From Cryptomeria japonica (Eukaryota; Streptophyta; Pinopsida; Cupressales; Cupressaceae), in assembly GCF_030272615.1 (NCBI RefSeq), contig NC_081411.1, positions 828,434,897-828,498,896 of the forward strand: a stretch of DNA of 64,000 bases, written 5' to 3'. The notes under the pieces were generated by a model. It was not told the origin of the DNA. It was given only the letters and a program-made list of their open reading frames with translations, and searched no databases. Positions 59,136-64,000 of this stretch are shown here, piece after piece; within the stretch, counting starts at the first letter, position 1; each line of letters begins with the position of its first letter. A program made the position numbers and the translations under genes.

Positions 59136-59979
59136 AACATGATTGTCCTTTAAACACAACATTCTCACTTTTGGCAATGAAGATCAAGATGTTTGTTTGA
59201 CTTGTTTGAACTTGTAAATCTTATCTTTCTTTGATTTATCTTTGATCATGTTCCTATGCTACTCAATGATGTCATAAAGTGATTTAGAGTAGTCGAGATG
59301 GCTCATGATTGTTTTTGTTTTGTTTTCTATTTGTGGAGCGTTTCATAAACTTTTGGGGCACGTATGTCTTGGGTGTCTGTGATAAGTGTGTCCGCTTTGT
59401 GAACGCTGCACATACCAAGTGACCCTTGACACACGTCTTGTCTTAGGTTATTTTTTTACTCACTCCTTGTCTACAACGTGTATGTTTTATGCAAAGGGAT
59501 TGCATTATCGCCCTGGCCTTCATTGCCATGGTGTGCCACATCCGTTTTACCATATCAAATAAAGGTTCTCACCTACTATTTGCATTTGTGAAAGCAAGGT
59601 TTCATCACACTAATCATTCTTCACTTCTCACTTGCATTTCTTTTGGCTAACATTTCTTCTATCCCATCAATCCTTCTATCTATTCATCAAATCAATCATT
59701 CTCGTGCTATCTATTCTATCTGATCAATCGAGAATTTCTTCATTTGGTATTAATCAACCCTTTTTTTGCAATCCATTAACATTCTTCCCTTCTTATTAAC
59801 GTTTTTCTCTTTCATCATATTTTCTCTTTCTAACATTTCTTCTCTTCTTTCGAGAGATCATTCATTTATTTCATGCATAAACAATCTCTCAAGGGGGCAT
59901 CCCACCTCTGTCTCTCGATCTACTGGGGCATGATCTTTTTAATTATTCTTTGAAACAACACTCATAATCACATTGTCTC
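59136..59979 (+). other. Type-2 element 3' interior, no gene seen
   Basis: T/C-rich in part, with repeated TTCTATC(T/C)ATC phrases (59650-59740). Ends at the polypurine tract. Confidence 0.4.
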
Positions 59980-59993
59980 AAAGAGGGGAAAAA
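59980..59993 (+). other. Polypurine tract of type-2 element
   Basis: AAAGAGGGGAAAAA directly precedes TGTAGACA of the 3' LTR. Confidence 0.9.
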
Positions 59994-61189
59994 TGTAGAC
60001 AATCAAAATTGGTCATCACTCCTACGTCACTAACCTAATTTTTAACATGTCTTCTTTGTCATGTTTGATCTTCATCATATGTTGACATTGTGTCATTCTT
60101 CTAGTTTCAGTTCATTTTGAATCCAACCCTAATCGGACTTGTTCATTTGTATTTGGTCCTAAATCATTATGATTGGCATTTTATCATTTGAATTAGTCTC
60201 ATCTTGACAATTAGACTCAATTCCCTCTTTGTTGATAATTAATCAATCATTAATTATCAACCTCTTTATAAATCAATTTCAATCGGTCCTCTATGACACT
60301 CTATCTGCCTTTCATGGCACTTTATCAATCGATCTTATTAGTCTCTTATCAAAATCATTATCAATCTTAGGTCTTTTTCGATCTCCATCCTATTTTGTTG
60401 TCAACCTCAGTCAATTGTCATTAATTTTTATCAATTATTAGCCAAACAATCATCACTATTAGGACCCAATTCAACAATCGGGTTGGTATCTTAAATTATT
60501 CAAATCATTTCCCCTAGGTTGATTAATTAAATAATTAATCAATCTCCTTTTTTTACTAACATGTCCTCCCTTTTGAATAAATAAATGAATATTTATTTAT
60601 TCTTTCACCTTTTTCCTACAATTAATATTTTTATATATTAATTGGCTAATTTGATTTATTAGTGGAATTAATAATTTTAAATTATTAATTGCACCTCATT
60701 CGAGTTTAAATGGAATATTTGGAGTGCAAATAGAAACTTCCATTTTCTTTTTGATTTAACTCCTTTTTCTCTTTGCTTCTAATGGCAATTTCCCTTTTAA
60801 TTCATTCTTACACAAAATCTCAACCGTCGGATTGAGTTGATCTCATTCGTTGATTCAAAATGCTCTTTTCTATAAATTGAGCTCTCATTTCTCATTTTCG
60901 ACAACCACAATTTGAGTATCCTTATGCTGCAATTTTCATCTTGTCATCTTGCTTGCTTTCACTTGCATGTGCAATCTTGTAGGTGAGATCCACAAAAATC
61001 CCTTTTCAAGGTGAAAGAAGGACAATGGAGAACCATGGAGGAGGCACTTTGTGATTGGTTTGTGTTTTATTTTAGTGCTTTGTCTTCATGTCTTTATTGA
61101 TTGAATTAGGATTTCATTTCATAAGCTTGTTAGTTTTCGTGGTTAACTAATTGTGTGCTTTGATGTCTTTTCCTGAATTCCTAGTGACA
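59994..61189 (+). repeat. 3' LTR of type-2 element
   Basis: It pairs with 51759-52964 and contains TATAAATTGAG at 60871-60881. It ends CCTAGTGACA before the GGTAC target copy. Confidence 0.95.
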
Positions 61190-62300
61190 GGTACAATTCT
61201 AAAGTGGTAATGTATTGACAAAGGTCAAAGGCGATGGGATTACAAGACAAACAACAAAAGTATACTAACTAACACCCATAAATATGAAGGAAACGAGAAG
61301 TATATGTTATGTGACCATCTTTCCACCAAGATATCAACTCAAACCTATACATGGGGCATGGTTCTGAATTCTAGACATATTGAATGTGAGTTGATGTGGC
61401 TTTGTGATTGAGAAATGATGTATTAAAGAAAAATTATGTCTTCATAATCTTGGGCTTAACAACTTTACATTCAATACAAAACAATATTGGAAAGTGGTTT
61501 GAAAGGATAATTCATAGCAAAGGCTCCACTAGCAAGAATAACAACTAACAAAAGTAAAAATATATTGAGCTAACATCATGGGATGATCTAGCTACTTCCA
61601 AACTCTATTAGGCCTAACTTGTAAATTACTCCAAGTGTATCATGTCATATGATGTTGGTGGCAACAAATATTGGGATCAAAGAGCCCCATTTATTGCACA
61701 TGAAAAACTATAGATCTCTTAAATAATAGTTTTCCAATGTATAGGCAAGGCCCCACATTCATTATAGGCCATTACAAAACCCAAGTGGTGGTTTCTTTAG
61801 AGGAAAGATTTCTCAACAACATCATTTGAAGCATAAACATTTATAACATCAAAAGAATGATTATTAATGTTGAAAAGAGTCCATAACGCACAATTGGTGA
61901 GGTTACATCCTTGTTCAACTAAATATTGATGGTGTGTAGGAGATAAAAAGGTGACAACACCACCTTAATCCACCTCATAATGAGTACATAGAACGTGATC
62001 ATAAGGTCAAAATACATGGCAAGTTGTAAAAAACAAAAATGCAAAAACTTTGACCTCTTATAAATAGAGAAATCTAAACTTGGGAATCGCAAATGAACAT
62101 AATGAACATAATGAACAACGTATTTCTATGGGAGGTTTGTTAGACTTTGAACATTTCAAAAAATACAATTCATAAATGAGTGTCAAGAGGCATCTCCTTT
62201 TTATCCAACTCGTCTAGTGTAGAATAACTATTCTACAAAATAACTTCATTCACTTCAAAACTCCATATTTTGAAGTGGATACTTTCTACCATTTTGTTGG
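61190..62300 (-). pseudogene. LINE-B endonuclease remnant
   Basis: On the minus strand, at about 61985-61805, GGVVTFLSPTHHQYLVEQGC runs into CALWTLFNINNHSFDVINVYASNDVVEKSFL, the plant LINE endonuclease pattern GGv.il.s...W......i.i.vYA....R..lW. Near 61490 LSNHFPILF stands for the SDH.PI block. Downstream sequence meets the LTR element at 61189 and resumes as pre-RT sequence at 51758 (QLHMAYLHHTKQVV, then the region up to KAP). The order is therefore endonuclease, insertion, RT. Confidence 0.7.
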
Positions 62301-63270
62301 CTTAAATTCTCCTTTCTCTCGTTGCCCTGGCAAACTATGAGACCTCTCTATTCAACAAGAGGAGGGGAAGCATTTTGGGCATTGATGGCAGTCAATCGAA
62401 GCAAGGTTGACGTCGTGAGTGGAGTTCAAACAACTTTCAGCTCACCAAATGTCTCCATGGGGGAGGAGGGTACTAATTTACCTAAATTTAGAGGTTTGAG
62501 ACACTTTTTGAATCCTAGTTCCCATAGTTGGAAGGTAGAGGAGAAGGCTTGATGATACTAGAGTTTTTGGCTTTGTGGCTAATTAAACTAGACTTACCTT
62601 CCTCTTCTTTCAAAGTTGGCAAGTTAGAAGAGGGTTGTGTAGAGGCCTTTTGGTGTGGGGAAACCAAAGGGCAATCTTGAATCTTGTGTTATGAGCATTG
62701 ACATCAATATCATGTGTTTGAGAGGTTGATATAAATGATGCATTGGGTGCATCTAGCTTGAACAACTTGGATATCAATAAAGTCATTAAGGTCCTTGGAT
62801 AAATCTACCTCAACACAAACCTATCGTTGGGGATGAGCTGAACAAAATCATTTTGGTTCGACACAACCTACCAAGCTTAAAGAAGAGACTATTAGGCTCA
62901 AGAAGTTCTAGCATGAAAAGGGTAAACTAGGGAACTCAACCCAAACATAGATTTGAAAAGACTTGTTATTAGAGACAACAAAGTCTTGAATACATAATTT
63001 GAAAACAATAAATGAGAAACACATGAACTAAGGGCCATGAATGAGCATAACCTAAACATAATAAACTTCAACAAACTGAAAAAGAAAAACAACGACAAGA
63101 TGGATCCCATGTAGAGTTTGGGCCTTGTTGACATTAATCTTTGAGAATGCTTTCATGGCCTTGTTGACATTAATCTTTGAGAATGCTTTCAAAGAAGACC
63201 TTATCCATAAATATCCAATCTAAATAAAAGTCTTTAATCAACGATATGCGTTATCAAATTTTGAAATTAG
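62301..63270 (-). pseudogene. LINE-B ORF1 (DUF4283) remnant
   Basis: On the minus strand SFQIYVWVEFPSLPFSC (about 62955-62905) is followed by LSLIVSSLSLVGCVEPK and then VCVEVDLSKDLNDFIDIQVV (about 62830-62765). This is the DUF4283 pattern vWVefPsLPf..., G..l......, R.cVEvDLsK.l...i.i. Cysteines in ARCTQCIIY and KIQDCPLVS may be a decayed CCHC knuckle. A 36-bp duplication at 63121-63191 repeats AFSKINVNKA upstream of the domain. The element start lies near 63270, about 500 bp from the CAN-like exon. Confidence 0.7.
63121..63191. repeat. 36-bp tandem duplication in LINE-B ORF1
   Basis: GGCCTTGTTGACATTAATCT plus the following 16 bases repeats exactly (63121-63156 and 63157-63191), so it is recent. 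Confidence 0.97.
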
Positions 63271-63762
63271 ATAAGACATACCTCATGAAAAACAAATTTC
63301 TGATGCCTTGTGGGCCGGGGTGAGTTTTTTCTGAAGTGGCCAACAGTAGATTCAATTACCACTTCGTTATTTTTCTTCGAATCAGACATTTAATCAGTCA
63401 ACTGTAGTAGAATCTTACGACAAAAAACTGATCCGAAAACTATAGGTACATCCTATACCCCACGATGGGCTAGAAAACGTGTTTGCTTGTTACACCGCGC
63501 AAGAATTTCACGGTAGGTGGAGTATGGGAGAAGGGAGGAATGAAGTAGCAAATGGAACATCTGGTTAGCCTGGAATCATTATCTTTTGTAAAATGAGAAA
63601 GTATATTAGAATGCCCAAAGTCTCAGAATTCGGACAGGATTTGTTTTTGTTCTGCACTAGACATATACACAATAGACGTGCATTGAATATAGGCGTTGAA
63701 GAATAGATATAGATTGAATATAGGCTTGAAGTGCAGAAGTGATATTCAGCCATTGAAGTACC
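63271..63762 (+). promoter_or_regulatory. Upstream region and 5' UTR of CAN-like gene
   Basis: Composition shifts to more balanced GC here and no repeat is recognised. Weak TATA-like candidates are CATATACAC (about 63660) and GATATAGATTG (about 63704); I cannot choose between them. ACCATGG around the ATG at 63763 is a good plant start context. Confidence 0.4.
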
Positions 63763-63897
63763 ATGGGAAATACACTGAGGCGTTTGTATGAGGAATGCTA
63801 CAGTCCTAGACCTGAAGGGGGTCATGGAGTGAGTCCTGGTACAGCTGGTTTCGATGCATTGGCTCGTGATCTCTTTCAATTTGAGAACACTGGCCAG
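63763..63897 (+). CDS. First exon, CAN-type staphylococcal-like nuclease (probable)
   Basis: Plant CAN proteins are Ca2+-dependent, membrane-attached nucleases of the thermonuclease (SNc) family, anchored by N-myristoylation. This exon codes 45 residues: MGNTLRRLYEECYSPRPEGG, then HGVSPGTAGFDALARDLFQF and ENTGQ. The frame is followed by CAG|GTATTC, a good GT donor at 63898 in phase 0. Gly2 (myristoylation) and Cys12 (possible palmitoylation) are present. Relatives, from memory, begin MGNALRxLYxxC..., with HGVS...ALAxDLFxFExTSQVP, and the nuclease domain follows later. The readable frame past 63897 turns hydrophobic and is most likely intron. The nuclease domain itself is outside the window, so identity rests on the N-terminus alone. 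Confidence 0.6.
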
Positions 63898-64000
63898 GTA
63901 TTCTTAAGAATTGAGAGCAGAGATCTTGTTTTCTGCTCTGTATTTTGCTTTGTTTTGTTTTTGTTAAGCTGTCATTTTCTCTTAATAACAACCTGATTGC

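Larger units (their letters stand above)
51759..61189 (+). mobile_element. LTR retrotransposon without pol, 9.4 kb (TGTAGACA type 2)
   Basis: LTRs of 1206 and 1196 bp start TGTAGACA and end (T/G)ACA. A primer-site-like TGGTGAACC follows the 5' LTR and AAAGAGGGGAAAAA precedes the 3' LTR. A 5-bp TSD with one mismatch flanks it. The interior (about 7.0 kb) shows leader tandem repeats, a Gln/Asn-rich gag-like frame, a broken Pro/Ser-rich frame ending IQSFA-stop, and 35-nt hairpin motifs, but no RT or integrase. It shares layout and protein pattern with the element at 18639-29373 while the LTRs differ strongly. It inserted into LINE-B between endonuclease and RT. Confidence 0.88.

Noticed and set aside
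63565-63991. Minus-strand frames opposite the CAN-like exon
   Set aside because: They overlap the plus-strand exon that has family similarity, a good start context and a splice donor; judged shadows.
63898-63996. Extension of the CAN-like frame to its stop at 63996
   Set aside because: Sequence after the GT donor becomes a hydrophobic, T-rich run unlike the family; read as intron.

Overview
This window looks like gene-poor nuclear DNA of a seed plant with a large genome, most likely a gymnosperm. The evidence is AT-rich sequence, almost no intact reading frames, several layers of nested LTR retrotransposons, two decayed L1-type LINEs, a Helitron-like insertion, and one plausible host-gene exon at the right edge. 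The assignment to gymnosperms is inference; no ribosomal or organellar marker is present.

Left part (1-7233): a truncated minus-strand LTR (1-953) abuts a broken Ty3/gypsy integrase (954-2039). Then come a weak plant-mobile-domain-like relic on the minus strand, a LINE ORF1 relic with a CCHC knuckle (about 4030-5080), and a degenerate plus-strand LTR (5611 to about 6950).

Centre-left (about 6960-31256) is a nest. The host layer is an old minus-strand Ty1/copia element, whose gag is now in three pieces (about 6960-7233, 18449-18638 and 29374-29750). Into it went a plus-strand Ty1/copia element (7239-18443, TSD ATAAT on both sides) and, separately, a TGTAGACA-type LTR element with no visible pol (18639-29373, decayed 5-bp TSD). 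The plus-strand copia was itself split between gag and protease by a 4.24-kb insertion (10394-14630). That insertion has Helitron hallmarks: A^T target, CTAG terminus with a subterminal hairpin, TC at the other end, and no TSD. Gag and pol were in one frame before it arrived.

Middle (31290-48600): two more degenerate LTRs, then a minus-strand LINE (LINE-A, about 35850-40330) with RT, endonuclease and ORF1 in order. It is interrupted by a 978-bp element with terminal inverted repeats. A quiet AT-rich stretch follows, holding three tRNA/SINE-like scraps and an interspersed GGTTCCTAGAACC-type repeat.

Right part (48620-63270): a second minus-strand LINE (LINE-B) is cut between its endonuclease and RT domains by another TGTAGACA-type LTR element (51759-61189, TSD GATAC/GGTAC). 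The two TGTAGACA elements share PPT type, leader features, a 35-nt hairpin-like motif and the conserved C-terminus of a Pro/Ser/Gln-rich reading frame, but no RT or integrase. They look like related non-autonomous families.

At the right end (63763-63897, plus) a short exon starts MGNTLRRLY and ends at a GT donor. It resembles the N-terminus of plant CAN-type staphylococcal-like nucleases and is the only likely host gene seen.
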